A stretch of 64,000 bases of DNA from Cephalotus follicularis (GCA_001972305.1 BDDD01002953.1:92885-156884), one strand, 5' to 3'; positions 1 to 12,453 are shown, counted from the stretch's first letter. The notes: generated by a model not told the origin, from the sequence alone. Numbers and translations are program-made.

Positions 1-241
1 AATAGTGTCCCATGCAATTGGTGTCCTTTACGCCTTGGTGTCCTCGGGTGCATGGACACTGGTACGTCCTTGGCATGCATGGAGGAGAGGAGCTCAGCAC
101 ATTGCTAGCATGCTAGGATGTGTGCCTTGGAGCCCAAATGCGTGCCAGACGACGTCGTTCATGTTTGGGCACATAAGGAAATGGAGTACGGCGCGTAACG
201 TTATATGCTTAAAACCATCATCCTCGTTTCCACACTAGGAC

Positions 242-314
<73 letters not shown>

Positions 315-957
315 GCTCGCCTCAACATTCACTAGTCCCAGAGGATAAATTACATTCATTTTTATCATTGCATTTCCATTACATTCAGTCTATATTAACA
401 GTACTATAACATACTAATTAAAATTACTAGGCAGTGCTGGTAGGAGATCCTACCTTAAATTGGCGAGATTGCAGCGCTCCTCCTTGCTCGGCCCAACTCC
501 TCAATTGTTCCTTTGCCTTCACTGCTTCTTCTTTCATGGCTCCTCTAAGATTGAGAGTGGAATATATAAAGGCAAGAGGAGGGAGACAAGACTGACAAGT
601 CTTGTCTCTTTCCTCCAAAATCCACCAGGAAAACGTCCCCACACTCTCAATCCTTCTCTTTTATAGTCTCCAATAGAAAACTCTATAATCCACTACACAT
701 TTCTAGCCAAGCTTCACCATTGTGGGCTGCTGAGGACAGCCCAAAATCCCTTCCTTAATTCATTTCTAAATCGGGCCATGACATTTTTGAGCCCAACTTC
801 CATTTATTTTAATACCATACATTTCCATTCAAAGCCCAAAAGCCATTAATTAAATTTACAGTCCCAATAAATATACATTTTGGGCCCGAAATAATGTTCC
901 TTAAAATGCTGTACATTTATACTTACATTTTTATTTATACAAATTTTGGGTATTACA
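1..957 (-). repeat. 3' LTR of element A, truncated by the window start
   Basis: This matches 11829-12745 over its whole length and ends with TATTACA at 951-957, next to the polypurine tract. Only the minus-strand 5' portion (U3 side) of the LTR is present. Several substitutions separate it from the 5' LTR copy, so the insertion is not recent. Confidence 0.92.
243..314. repeat. Compound microsatellite (CT)n(TA)n(CA)n inside LTR A
   Basis: A run of CT repeats passes into TA repeats and then CA repeats. The matching place in the other LTR (about 12073-12101) holds only a TA run, so the tract has changed length and composition since insertion. Confidence 0.9.
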
Positions 958-975
958 ATCCTCCCCCCATTAAAA
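958..975 (-). other. Polypurine tract of element A
   Basis: Read on the minus strand the sequence is AATGGGGGGAGGAT directly before the LTR start TGTAATACCC. This is the normal place and composition of a plus-strand DNA primer in an LTR retrotransposon. Confidence 0.85.
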
Positions 976-2201
976 GAATCTCGTCGCGAGATTCCGGGGT
1001 CAAAACAGATGAGGATATGCTGCCTTCATATCATCTTCACGTTCCCATGTAGCTTCTTCAATTCCATGACATTGCCATAGTACCTTCACTAACGGACTAT
1101 TTTTACTCCTTAGCTGCTTAATTCTTCGGTCAAGGATGCAAATAGGAGTCTCAACATAGCTCATGTTCGATTCCAACTGTAAGATTTCCCAGTGAAGTAC
1201 ATGAGAAGAGTTGGGCTGGTATTTTCTTAACATTGAAACATGGAAGACATCATGTACGTTTGATAAAGCAGGAGGTAAGGCGAGTTGGTAGGCAGCTACG
1301 CCTACTCTCTCAAGGATCTCAAAGTGTCCAATAAAGCAAGGAGATAACTTCCCTTTCTTGCCGAACCTCATAATGCCTTTAAGTGGGGAAACTTTTAGAA
1401 AAACATGACCTCCCACTGCAAATTCCAGTTCTCTTCTGCGATGATCCGCATAACTTTGCTGTCTGCTTTGAGCCGTTAACAGTCTTTCCTTGATTACCTT
1501 AGCTTTTTCTATGGTTTCTTGCACTAACTCTGGTCCCAGAAGATTCGCTTCCCCTGCTTCGAACCAACAGATTGGGGTTCTACATTTTCGTCCGTAAAGA
1601 GATTCGAAAGGTGCCATTCCAATACTGGCATGGAAGCTGTTATTATATGAGAATTCCACTAACGACAGATGTACATCCCAACTGCCACCCCAATCCAAGA
1701 CGCATGATCTAAGCATGTCTTCCAAAGTTTGAATTGTCCGCTCAGACTGCCCATCAGTCTGAGGGTGAAAAGCAGTATTGAAGAAAAGTTGGGTACCAAG
1801 AGCTGCTTGTAGTTTCTTCCAGAATCGTGATGTAAAACCAGGGTCTCTGTCAGAAACCACACTGACTGGTACGCCATGGAGTTTTACAATCGTAGCAATA
1901 TACAAGGTTGCCAACCGGTCTACGGAATAATTGCTCTTGATCACTAAAAAGTGAGCAGATTTCGAAAAGCGATCAACGATCACCCATATAGCACACGGTT
2001 GGTTCTCGTTCTTGGTAAACCAGTCACAAAATCCATGGTGATGTATTCCCATTTCCATTGTGCCACAGGTAAAAACTGGAGTAAACCTGTCGGCCTTTGA
2101 TGTTCTACTTTAATTTGCTGACATGTTAGACAGGAAGCGACATACTCAGCAATCTCCTTTTTCATACCATTCCACCAATATTCAAGCTTCAGATCTCGAT
2201 A

Positions 2202-4994
2202 TGTAACACCCCCGGACGGCGGGAGTCGTCACATGTCATAATACAGATCCTAACATAACCTAGCATAACTTAACTGAACATAAGCATAACTTTATTAGCT
2301 AAAAACATGGCGGTCAAAACATAACATATTTTGTAAACTGATCAAAACTTAAAACTTATCATATTCGGAAAACTTAACATATTTCAAAAGTCAATTATTA
2401 GAAACGTAAACCATAAGTAACTTATTGTTCATGACCAACTCTAACAGAGAATATAATAGGATCACACTCCTAAGGATCCTTGACATAATGGTGGTCATCT
2501 CTCATTCCCTGTTGCTCCTGATAACTTGCCGTAAGGAAATAAAATGAGGCTGAGCAAACCTCAGTACGGATAAGGAATATAAAACAGTAACAATAATTTA
2601 AAATCAGTAAGATTTCAATAAAACTCGTAACATAAATCTTAAGCAGTAAATCATTTAAACGTTCATTTCATAAAACCCAATTTCATAACTTTCGAAACAT
2701 ACACGAAACATTTCAAAATCACAATTTCATAATTCATACTGAGCCACATAACATATCACATATAATAAACATAAATGGCAAGGGGGGCGCTAATTCCACA
2801 TGCCCATCAGAATTGAAGTGTACGACACTACACAAGTCAATTCTCATATCATATCACATCACACATTGCATATCTTATCACATATGCCATATACTAGAAT
2901 CGATTCATACGCCTCTATCATACATAGCGGATCCATAAATTCACCTTATGGGATTTATTCATAACATAGAGAGATGCCGTAGACTAATCACACCGCTACG
3001 GAAGTGTCATGTCCTCGTGTCAGGCCTACGACATGCCTATGGTACGCCCCATAGGTGGGTACAAATACTTAGTATTTTATCACTTCCAAAACACTGATTT
3101 ATCAAAATCAATTTAGAAACACATAAAATATGCTTTTTCAAAATATATTCAAAAATTCGTTATCAAACGATATCATTTACGTAACATACATTTCATAATC
3201 GGAGTATCAACTCATTTATTTCCCACCATAAAACGAGAGAATCATAACATATAACATATCGTATCATAACATAAGATTAAAGTCAAGAACATTAAATTCG
3301 TAAAATGTCAAAACCGACTTTATTTTCCAGGACATATCAAATTCATAAAGGTAACCGAGTTCATAAAACTGAAGGAACATATCATAAAAGTAAAACTGAT
3401 TTTCATTCGATAAAACCAGATGGCCAAAGAGCGATAGAAATCCGTACCTTATGCGTTCACAAAAGTACTTACGAAAAGATTGTTAATTCAAACTCCCATT
3501 TGAAGCACAACAATCTAAAAGACACAAAACCATTCATATAAGGGTCTGAGAATCATTAGAGACATAAAACAAATTCATTACAGTGTTTAGGACAGACCCA
3601 GATCGATTCAAAGAACAAACGGATCAAAACAAATGAAAGCAGGAATTTTCTGGGCAAAACAACCGACTGTCACAGAGCTCCAGCCGACTGTGGAAGCTTG
3701 GTAGTCGACTAATCATCATGGCCAGTCGACTACACAAACCAGACTGCAGGAAGTCAACTGTGACAGAGGTCCAGCCGACTGTGCATAGCAAGGCAGCTAA
3801 CTATTTCATAAGGCAGCTGATTACTCAACCCTCAACAGCCGACTGTCCATAAAAACAGCCGACTGTTCTGGACGACAGAACTTAAGAAACTTAGAAATTT
3901 CTATACAGAAACTGTCCAAACATGTATAACTCTATATCATAGAGATATGAACATATACATAAGACATTATATGGCATTTATACAGTAGGAAAATACAGAA
4001 TTGACATGATCCTATGACCAGTTGCTATATTCAAGGAAGAACAAAGTGACTTCTAAACACATGCATTCCTATTAGGTCAATTTTACTGTCAACAGCCACT
4101 ATCAGTTCCCTAGACCAGATTACAACCCCTTCCATGATGCTAAGAGGCTTGCTAACAAACTCAGGAACACAATGACAGAACATATAAATGCAAGAACAAA
4201 AACTAGCAGAACTTTAGCAGCCTATATGCAAGAATCAGATAACATACAACCCAAGATTAAATACCATGACATAAACACAAAGGAAACCAACCTGATGGAT
4301 ACCAAAACACAATCGCAGAGACACCAAAACAGAGGTATATAATGGCTGTACAAAAGGAACACAAGAGGGAGAAACATACGGATTCAAAAACTATCTTTGT
4401 TATGCATAACAAACAACACAATTCCTTAATCCGAAATAAGAATAACAAACCTGATATGACGATGAAGCAAATACATAGAAACCAAAACGAATTCCCAAAA
4501 TGCAAAATCGACAGTGGCTTTGCAGAGAGGAGAGAGATAACATATAACAATGGCAATGTCACTCTCAAAACAAAAATAAGAGACTAAATCAGTAGAGATA
4601 AGGAAACCAGAGGATTTTTAGGAGATAAGAATGGAAAATAAGATTGAAACCGTGTGAGATAAAAGAGGAAGAGAGAGTGTTACGGGAGAGGGAGAGAAAA
4701 GAGGGAGAGAAAAATAAAGAAATAAAGGAAATAGAATTTTAAAAGTAATAAAATAAGGATTTTGTTTTAATAAATAATTTAAGTTTTAAATAAAAGAATT
4801 ATAATAAACATAATCCATACATAAACATTCCCACATACTAACATAACCAAAAGTCCGGGCTGATATCAGTCAACCCAAAACACATAGTCCCAAAACACAG
4901 GGCAAACGAACTTTAAAACAAAACGATTTAAAAATCCCAAACACAAACAGATAAAAGTCCATAAAACACATATACGAACAAGCAGGGTATTACA
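2202..4994 (-). mobile_element. Solo LTR G (2793 bp) inserted in the integrase of element A
   Basis: It starts TGTAACACCC and ends GGGTATTACA and is flanked by the perfect 5-bp duplication CGATA (2197-2201 and 4995-4999). No coding region lies inside. Removing it and one duplication rejoins the integrase reading frame. It belongs to the same family as solo LTR H at 52155-54688: both begin TGTAACACCCCCG and share the stretch around CCTCAGTACGGATAAGGAA. The termini resemble those of LTR A, which suggests a Tekay-like parent read on the minus strand. Confidence 0.93.
3661..3868. repeat. Cluster of short GCCGACTGT / GTCGAC repeats in solo LTR G
   Basis: About eight degenerate units recur at 15-40 bp spacing. 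Examples are CAGCCGACTGT (five or so times), TAGTCGACTAATC and CAGTCGACTAC. The rest of the LTR is AT-rich and lacks these words. Similar clusters with the same core occur in solo LTRs F, H, I and J. Confidence 0.75.
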
Positions 4995-5244
4995 CGATAC
5001 ATCTTGGTACTCCCCGGATGCACCGAAAATCTGGAGCTGTGAGCTTGAGACAACAATTCATCTTTCAATTTCTTATCATCGGGAATACAAATTCTGTCTC
5101 TATATCTGATCAGTCCATCACTTTGCATTGAAAAGTCTAGCTTCAAGCCTCCTTGATCATTCATTGCAGCCTTAAGTAACAATCCATCTGCACCTTGTGC
5201 TTCTCGGATTCTTTCAAACAGCACTGGACGTACCTGTATGTGAG

Positions 5245-5728
5245 AGATCATTAAGCATGCTAACTGGCGAGTCAAAGTGTCTGCCACAACATTAGCTCTG
5301 CCTGGATGGTATTGAATTTCACAATTGTAGTCATTGAGCAATTCCATCCATTTTCTCTGTCTCATATTCAAGTCTTTCAGTGAAAACAGGTACTTCAGAC
5401 TTTTGTGATCAGTATACACCTCAAACTACGTTCAATATAGGTAGTGCCTCCATTTTCGCAGAGCAAAAACTATTGCTGTCAACTCCAGATCGTGAGTCTG
5501 ATAATTTTCTTCATGGGGCTTCAATTTCCTCGAGTCGTATGCGATCACCCTTCCATTTTGCATCAAGACACATCCCAAGCCACTGCTTGATGCATCACTG
5601 TATACCACAAAACCTTCATTGCCTTCTGGTAAAGCCAAGATTTGCGCAAAAGTCAAACGATGTTTGAGCTCCTGAAAGCTCTGTTCACATTGTTCATTCC
5701 ATTCAAAAGCTACATTCTTCTGCGTCAA
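5245..5728 (-). pseudogene. pol (RH): RNase H domain of element A pol
   Basis: The domain degrades the RNA of RNA-DNA hybrids during reverse transcription. The start motif [12 protein letters not shown] carries the first catalytic Asp, [16 protein letters not shown] the Glu region, and [12 protein letters not shown] the next Asp. [12 protein letters not shown] and [11 protein letters not shown] complete the usual gypsy pattern. Two stops lie between 5419 and 5432, between the YLY and FEVYTD segments, so the domain is broken. It follows RT and precedes integrase, the normal gypsy order. Confidence 0.9.
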
Positions 5729-6727
5729 TCAGGTCAGAGGAGTAGCTATACGTGAGAATCCTTCAACAAAACAACGGTAGTATCCTGCCAAGCCTAAGAA
5801 GCTTCGGACCTCCAACACATTCGTTGGTCGTTTCCAGCCTTTAACTGCTTCAATTTTTTAAGGATCCACCTTTAAACCGGCATTGGATATGATATGACCA
5901 AGAAAAGCTACCTCTGACAACCAGAATTCACATTTACTGAACTTGGCATATAACAGATGATCTCTGAGAGTTTGTAATGCCAAGTGCAGGTGTTCTCCAT
6001 ATTCCTCCATTGTTTTAGAGTACGCCAGGATATCATCAACGAAGACTACGATAAAGCGATCAAGATATGGACTGAACACTCGGTTCATCAAACTCATAAA
6101 TGTAGCAAGGGCATTAGTCACCCCAAACGGCATAACCACAAATTCATAGAGTCCATACCGTGATCTAAAAGTGGTCTTTGGGATATCTTCCTCTCTGACC
6201 TTGAGCTGATGATATCCAAATCTCAAATCCAGTTTAAAGAACACCGTCGATCCCTTGAGTTGATCAAACAACTCATCAATATGCGGTAGTGGATATTTGT
6301 TCTTGACAGTCACTTTATTTAGCTGACGATAATCAATGCACATCCTCAACGATCCATCTTTCTTTTTAACAAATAAGACCGGTGCTCCCTATGGAGATAC
6401 ACTCGGTCGGATGAAGCCTTTATCGAGTAACTCCTGCAACTGAGTCTTCAATTCTTTCAATTCAGGGGGAGCCATTCGATAAGGAGCTCTCGATATAGGT
6501 GCTATTCCGGGTAGTAGGTCTATAGTGAATTCCACGTCTCTGCCGGGAGGCAAGGACGTTAACTCCTCCGGAAACACATCCGGGTATTCGCACACTACCG
6601 GAACATCATTCAAATCAGGCACCCATCTGTTATTGTCTACAATATGTGCAAGATAAGCATCACAACCTTGATTCAAAAGTCGATCAGCCTGCATAGCAGA
6701 TATCATTTGAATTGGCTGACATTCCAA
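5729..6727 (-). pseudogene. pol (RT): Reverse transcriptase of element A, with protease-RT linker
   Basis: This part copies element RNA into DNA. The core at 5858-6349 is open and shows [20 protein letters not shown] (first catalytic Asp), [19 protein letters not shown] and the active-site box FVDD at 6032-6043. The thumb and connection region follows ([17 protein letters not shown]). Upstream, 6389-6727 holds the linker and the RT start (LLDKGFIRPSVSP). A stop where SPWGAP is normal separates the two ORFs, consistent with TGG to TAG. Further stops lie near 5866 and 5732. The family match is clear; the gene is dead. Confidence 0.92.
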
Positions 6728-6739
6728 GGTTACAGTAAA

Positions 6740-7072
6740 CTAAAAAGGAGACTGTTCTGGCACATTGAAGGTTACGACCTTCCGGTTACAATCCACGTAA
6801 GCATAGTGTGTTGCTAACCAATCCATTCCTAGCATTACGTCAATTTCTCCCATCGGTAACACTATCAGATATGCCAATAGAATATGTCCATCGATACCAA
6901 TAGCACAAGACTTACACACCCATTGGGAGGTAACAAACTCTCCTATTGGTGTACTAACTTCCACAACAAAAGGTAAAGGCTCCGGTTCTACATTCAATCA
7001 TTGTATGAAATGCAATACAATATAAGAGTGAGATGAACCGGAGTCTATGAGGGCCTATGCTTCACAATGAAA
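6740..7072 (-). pseudogene. pol (PR): Aspartic protease of element A
   Basis: The protease would cut the Gag-Pol polyprotein. The active-site motif ALIDSGSSHSY lies at about 7015-7055 (Asp-Ser-Gly codons at 7037-7045), and the second conserved block DVMLGMDWL lies further along. An in-frame TAG sits just before the active-site block and a TGA a few codons after it. The position between the nucleocapsid zinc finger and RT is the usual one. Confidence 0.87.
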
Positions 7073-8628
7073 TAAATAAACAGTACCTCCAATAACAGAG
7101 GCAAATCCTACTGCAGTTTGCTTGTCCAAAGAGTACACTCTACCTTGCACGGTAGGTGTTGATCCCATTGGTTGTTTCCCAAGGTCTCCTCGTCCTGAGC
7201 TGGTGCTAGAACGACCCTGTCTTTGCTGTCTAGTATTACGATTTGATCAGGAACCTCCCTGTAAAGAAGCCACACTCTGTCCTGACTGATTACCATAACC
7301 GTACCTTCCGTAAGGATATTCTGTAACCTTATGATCCGTAGCTTCGCATACCATACAATTTCTAGCCTTCCACCAACAATCATCAGAGGCATGGTTCGTA
7401 TGCTGACAATGTACACATGGTTCATAAGAGGCCTGACTGTTGGACTCGGCAAGTCTGGATTGACCTTTCTGTGGTGACAGTAAGCCTTGATCTCTTCGTC
7501 GAGAGCCACGACCTCTTCTTCTTTGTTGTCTCCCAGATTTGGAAGGACCCGCTGGACTGCCAGTACTGCGTGAGGATCCACTCTGACCAGGGCTACTACT
7601 GTACCTCGATTTCTGGGTTTTATTACTACCACTAGAACTTCTGCCAGATTGTTCACTTGGGGATACTGATCTTTTATCTCCTATCTGGATCCTTAGTATC
7701 TGTATCACATTGGTCACAGCTTCAATGTCTCTAGCTCTGTTAGACACCTCAAGAAGAGTTCTCAATCGAAGAGGTACCGGCTGCTGTCTGATCTCATGTT
7801 TGAGGCCAATAAGGAACTTCTTGGACTTTCTGGTTTTAGTGTCGACCATATGGGGAGCTACTCTTGACAATTCGACAAATTTGGCCTCATACTGGCCTAC
7901 TGTCATATCACCTTGAGTCAGGTTAAGAAACATGGCTTCTCTTTTGTCCACTTCTGCTTCGGTATAGTACTGTTCATTAAATTCCTCTTTGAATCTGTCC
8001 TACGATTTGACTATCCCCGATCGTTGCCATGAATCAGCAATCATTTTTCACCAATGGTCTGCTTCACCCTGTAGCATATATGTGGAGAAGAGTATTTTAT
8101 GGGAATAGAAACACTCCAATACTGTGAAGAACTTTTCAATATGCATTATCCATCTCTCAGTTGCAATAGCATCTGCATCTCCGGTGAACATTGGGGGATT
8201 CAATCTCAAGAACCTGGCTAAAGGATCTTCTAGGCGTGAAGGTTGATCGACTGATCTCCTTGCTATCATTGAACACCTAAGGGGTTGTGTAGTCGGTGGC
8301 GGCTTAGGTGCTTCAGCCGCTTGCCTACCAGGTCTGGCAGCTGAGGTCTGTTCCGATGTAGTCGCATGTCGCTGCATGATTTCGCTCATCTGGGCCATCA
8401 TCGCCCGCATTCTTCTCATAAGGTGTTTAGCATAAAAATGTGTTGTTTTTAATGAGTTATTTGTGATATTTTTATGCTTGGAATGGACTACTTTGGTTGT
8501 GTTATGTTGATTTTCAGATATAAGTGCTAAATGACCAAAGTGCAAGAATACTACCCAAAAGTGTGCAAATTGGAGCTTGAAAGTGTAAAGATTGAAGAAT
8601 TGACAAATTCGGCAGAAACATGGCACAA

Positions 8629-8935
8629 AGCGTCGACGCCTTTCATATGCATCGATGTCTTTTCTGGGTTTTCATCAAACACATCGACGTCTTTTGTTAG
8701 AAGTCGACGTCTTTTCTGGCAAATGCAACTTACTTTCAAGAGCTATGAGAAAGGGATCGACGCCTTTCAACATAGGGATCGACGTCTTTGAGCAAAATTG
8801 ACCTGTAACTTTTGGCGCAAAAGGGATCGACGTCTTTCATCTAAAGGGTCGACGTCTTTCAAGCGTATCTCAGCAAAACGCGACTTTTACAAAAAGACAT
8901 CGACGTTTTTGTGAAGAAGTCGACGTCTTCCTCTG
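8629..8935. repeat. Cluster of TCGACGTCTTT palindrome-like repeats in solo LTR F
   Basis: About ten degenerate copies of RTCGACGTCTTT or ATCGATGTCTTT are spaced roughly 15-60 bp apart. The core GTCGAC or ATCGAT is self-complementary and the flanks often extend the symmetry (AAAGAC...GTCTTT). Confidence 0.8.
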
Positions 8936-9001
8936 CAGCAGAAATAGAAAGTTAGATTTTTTGCCAGATTTTGTAACTAGGATTGCTTTATTTAAAAAGA
9001 A

Positions 9002-9743
9002 TGTTTTAAAATTTATAGCCGCAAGTGCACGGATCATGCAGTAACGGGTCGAACGCAGGAAAACGATAAACTAGTTGTAATCTATCCAACCTAGGCGAAG
9101 TATACCAAATTTGAAATAAACTATTAAAAACTAATGAATATAAGCTAAGAGAAAATATATAATTAAAAAGCGGTTTAGCGTATAGAAACTCACCGTAGAT
9201 TGTATTGAACAATTCCATTTAATTTAACGATCGTACCTTCATAAACAACGGCAGCTAGGTCGATACGGAGTGCGGCGGTGATGACAAGACGTATGAGTAG
9301 TCATGCTAGGTCTATACGAAGTGTGGATTTTAATCAGACAAGACGTATGAGTAGTCATGCTCAACGAACACACTTCGTATAGACCTAGCATGACTACTCA
9401 TACGTCTTGTCTGATTAAAATCCACACTTCGTATAGACCTAGCATGACTACTCATACGTCTTGTCATCATCGCCGCACTCCGTATCGACCTAGCTGCCGT
9501 TGTTTATGAAGGTATGGTCGTTCAATTAAATGGAATTGTTCAATACAATCTACGGTGAGTTTCTATACCCTAAACCGCTTTTTAATTATATCTTTTCTTA
9601 GTTTATATTCATTAGTTTTTAATAGTTTATCTCAAAATTGGTATACTTCGCCTAGGTTGGATAGATTACAACTAGTTTACGTTTCCCTACGTTCGACCCG
9701 TTACTGTATGATCCGTGCACTTGCGGCTATAAATTTTAAAACA
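9002..9743. repeat. 0.74-kb near-perfect palindrome (foldback) in solo LTR F
   Basis: The left arm begins TGTTTTAAAATTTATAGCC near 9002 and the right arm ends with its reverse complement near 9743. The arms are about 365 bp with few mismatches and meet around CAACGAACAC near 9365-9374. Each arm also contains a direct repeat of a segment with GACGTATGAGTAGTCATGCT. Confidence 0.9.
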
Positions 9744-10020
9744 TCATATTCTTTTTACAGTGAACATAAGGCCCCTAGATTCCCGTCTATCTGGGTCTGC
9801 AATTTCTGCCTCTTGGGCTACATGAGTTTCTTCTGTATCTCTGCTTGCTCGAGTACGTCTAGTTGATGGCTCGGTTGTTGCTCCTCATGCAGTTCTACTT
9901 CGACGACCGTCTATTTTCACTTCTGTATAACAACAAATGGTAAATATCCACTCATTTATCCGCATGCAATTAATTTTTATAAGCCAAGGACTCCTTAATG
10001 GCATACCAGACATAGGAGAA

Positions 10021-10037
10021 CCGCGGCTCTAATACCA
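10021..10037 (-). other. Primer binding site of element A (initiator Met tRNA type)
   Basis: On the minus strand TGGTATTAGAGCCGCGG lies four bases after the 5' LTR. This fits the 3' end complement of plant initiator tRNA-Met (TGGTATCAGAGC) with one change. Confidence 0.88.
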
Positions 10038-10676
10038 AGTCTGTAACGCCCCAAACCCCCAAGGTTTGACGCGCTACCAACAATATCATTCAATAAATTG
10101 CGTAAATTAAAAACATTTCATCAATATAATAATGCATGTGGAAATTCAATAAACAATAAACTTTATGGATAAAACCCAGTTCATACAACATTATTTAATA
10201 GGAAAGCTCTGCCACAAACCGACATATCATAGTATAGTCCAAACAGTAACACTCCTGGGTCGTCGAACTGCAACTGGAAGGAGGAGACTTACCCTTGTTC
10301 AGTCTTCTGCTTGCTGCAAAGCTCCACCTGTACCTAACCCATTACATTAGAATGCGATGGGTCAGCAACCACTAGTTGTGTAGGAACCCCTACCCATGCA
10401 TGAGTGGAATGCAATGCAGCAGATAAAAATATGTATGCAATGAGAGATGCAGTAAGAACAGTGCAATACATTCAGTACATTCATTCATTCCATAACAATC
10501 ATTTTGTAATTATTAGCAGTTAATAACAGTCCATAGCAGTTAATATAAATCCTTTCGCGGCATTCCCCACTTAAGGAGGAGCGATGACGCACTCCAGACG
10601 TGGAACGCAGAGAAGCCGGGAGGAATAAACATTACATCATTACATTATACCGTAACAGTAACAATATTAGTCAGTA

Positions 10677-10855
10677 TGGCTCATCTTAGTCGGTGATCAG
10701 TCGGCTCATCTCAATTGGTGATTCGACTAATCATCTCAGTCAGTGATCCATTAGGCTATCTCGGTGATCCACCAGGCTCATCTCAAAGATAGTCTTACCG
10801 GCTCATCTCGATCGGTGATCCCGTAGGCTCATCTCAGTTGGTGATCCGCTACAGT
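10677..10855. repeat. Degenerate tandem repeat in LTR A, about 25-35 bp units
   Basis: Six or so units of the type GGCTCATCTCRRTYGGTGATCC follow each other. The same block is present in solo LTR A2 at about 13540-13715. Confidence 0.8.
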
Positions 10856-12446
10856 ACATTACACTAACATTATTAGTACATTAATATTTCATTAACATTT
10901 TACCCTAAGGTCTACCTTCATCACCACATTAAACCATGTTTCTTGTCTAAGTCATAGTACACTTTATTAATATAATTCCTACTGTTATTTTTTTATTCAC
11001 TAGTCCATACTGTAATAGGCGTCGCCCATTTGCCAGGCCCAAGTTCGACACTCATACATTAATTAGGTGAGCCCAGGCGCTTAAGTGTGCAATATGGAGA
11101 GCCCAGGATATCATGACATCGCATGCTTGGGATCCAGGCTCATAAACCCCATTGTACATTTCAAATACATGGCTCGCCAAGCAGCCTGTTGGGATATAAG
11201 GCAGGGGATGATATACGCTAGAAACGCATGCTTTGTTCATGGCAGCCTGCTTAGGGCACATAGCAGTGAACGACGCATGCTCGGGAGGCATGGCCGGTTC
11301 ATGAGTGCAAGCATGGGGTGCAGGGCAGAGGACAGCTCTATGTAGACATGGTAACCCAGGCTCCTTGTTCTGACCGTACTCTGGTGTATTGCATAGGACA
11401 ACAATGGCGCTCTGCACCGGCGCATCCTCGGATGCATGTTAGAGGAGGACCTTGGCGTCTTGGATGCGCGGCGCTTAGCTCCTCGGCACATAGTGTGGTG
11501 TGTCCTCTGCATTTGTCCTTGGTAAAGGCAATGGTGCGTCCCCAGCGGTATGGCAGTGGACGGGACGCATGGCAGAGGACAATGTCGTCCTCCGCTCAGG
11601 GTGTCCTCGGCCATTTACAGTGATCATGATGCACGCAGGGGATGATAGCGTCCTCCGCTATTGCCTGCACGGGCAAGACAATGATGCATGGCGCATGCAG
11701 AGGACAATGGCGTCCTCTGCACTTGGTGTCCCTGGGCATTGCAGTGGTACAGAACACATGTGTCCTCCGTACTTGTCCCCGGGAGTTTAGCACTGATGCG
11801 TTTTGCAGTGAATAGAGCGCATGCAGAGGACAATAGTGTCCCCTGAAATTGGTGTCCTCTGCGCCTTGGTGTCCTCGGGCGCATGGACACTGGTGCGTCC
11901 TTGGCATGCATGGAGGAGAGGAGCTCAGCACATTGCTGGCACACTAGGATGCATGCCTTGGAGCCCAGATGCATGCCAGACGGTGCCGTTCATGCTCGGG
12001 CGCATAAGGAAATGGAGTACGGCGCGCAATGTTATATGCTTAAAACCATCATCCTCGTTTCCACACTAGGACAATATATATATATATATATATATATATA
12101 CGCTTGCCCCAACATTCACTAGTCCCATAGGATAAATTACATTCATTTTTATCATTGCATTTCCAATACATTCAGTCTATTTTAACAGTACTATAACATA
12201 CTAATTAAAATTAATAGGCAGTGCTGGTAGGAGATCCTACCTTAAATTGGCGAGATTGCAGCGCTCCTCCTTGCTAGGCACAACTCTTGAATTGTTCCTT
12301 TGCCTTCGCTGCTTCTTCTTTCATGGCTCCTCTAAGATTGAGAGTGGAATATATAAAGGCAAGAGGAGGGAGACAAGAATGACAAGTCTTTGTCTCTTTC
12401 CTCCAAAAGCCACCAAGAAAACATCCCCACACTCTCAATCCTTCTC

Positions 12447-12453
12447 TTTTATA
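12447..12453 (-). promoter_or_regulatory. Putative TATA box of the LTR A promoter
   Basis: TATAAAA on the minus strand, followed downstream by a purine-rich leader. The same box is kept at 659-665 in the 3' LTR, near 17507 in A2 and near 47577 in solo LTR E. Confidence 0.55.

Larger units (their letters stand above)
1000..5244 (-). pseudogene. pol (IN): Integrase of element A (C-terminal part of pol), split by solo LTR G
   Basis: The enzyme would insert element cDNA into host DNA. The N-terminal zinc-binding region starts near 5050 ([16 protein letters not shown]), is cut at 4995-5000 by solo LTR G, and resumes at 2201 with the CLTCQQIK half of the HHCC finger. The catalytic core follows: the first Asp is in MDFVTGLPR, the second in SDRDPGF, and the Glu in GQSERTIQ (codon at 1741-1743), so all three acidic residues are retained. 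The C-terminus carries a chromodomain-like segment (ILDRRIKQLRS, LVKVLWQ, EEATWERED) and stops at 1000. A frameshift near 2000 separates the first Asp from the rest of the core. It cannot give a full protein now. Confidence 0.9.
8424..9766. mobile_element. Solo LTR F (1343 bp) inserted in gag of element A
   Basis: The element starts TGTTTAG and ends TGAACA, so the ends are TGTT...AACA, and it is flanked by the perfect duplication TAAGG (8419-8423 and 9767-9771). With it and one duplication removed, the gag frame reads through without a shift. It contains no coding sequence. The left part has a cluster of GTCGAC-type words; the right part is a long palindrome. The family differs from the Tekay-like LTRs here. 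A defective short element rather than a true solo LTR is possible. Confidence 0.85.
7073..9935 (-). pseudogene. gag: gag of element A, split by solo LTR F
   Basis: Gag forms the virus-like particle and binds element RNA. The N-terminal part (about 9767-9935) is Arg/Thr/Glu-rich and has an in-frame TGA. It is cut by solo LTR F and resumes at 8418 with MRRMRAMMAQMSEIM, then the capsid region (GDMTVGQYEAKFVELSR, SKKFLIGLKHEIR). The nucleocapsid shows one good CX2CX4HX4C knuckle (CVHCQHTNHASDDC); in a second, the last Cys is Tyr. Other stops lie near 8045 and 7246. I find no clear in-frame start ATG upstream, so the start may be mutated. Confidence 0.88.

Noticed and set aside
5-238. 77-codon ORF in LTR A, with a near-identical ORF at 11821-12069
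   Set aside because: The similarity comes from the two LTR copies of element A. There are no protein family motifs and the frame is not kept better than the rest of the LTR.
4257-4568. 103-codon hydrophobic ORF on the minus strand in solo LTR G
   Set aside because: AT-rich sequence read on the T-rich strand gives Leu/Phe-rich peptides by chance. The paralogous LTR H does not keep it.
8629-8935. CRISPR array, suggested by spaced short palindromic repeats
   Set aside because: Repeats are only about 10-14 bp, degenerate and irregularly spaced, and the DNA is plant nuclear. No cas genes are present.
10021-10037. tRNA gene suggested by Met tRNA-like sequence (also at 19076, 44036, 55902)
   Set aside because: Only the 12-17 bases of primer sites are present, next to LTR ends; no cloverleaf can be formed.
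11052-11974. Several overlapping ORFs of 80-125 codons on both strands in the 5' LTR of element A
   Set aside because: The segment is GC-rich and stop-poor on all frames. Products are low complexity and unrelated to known families.
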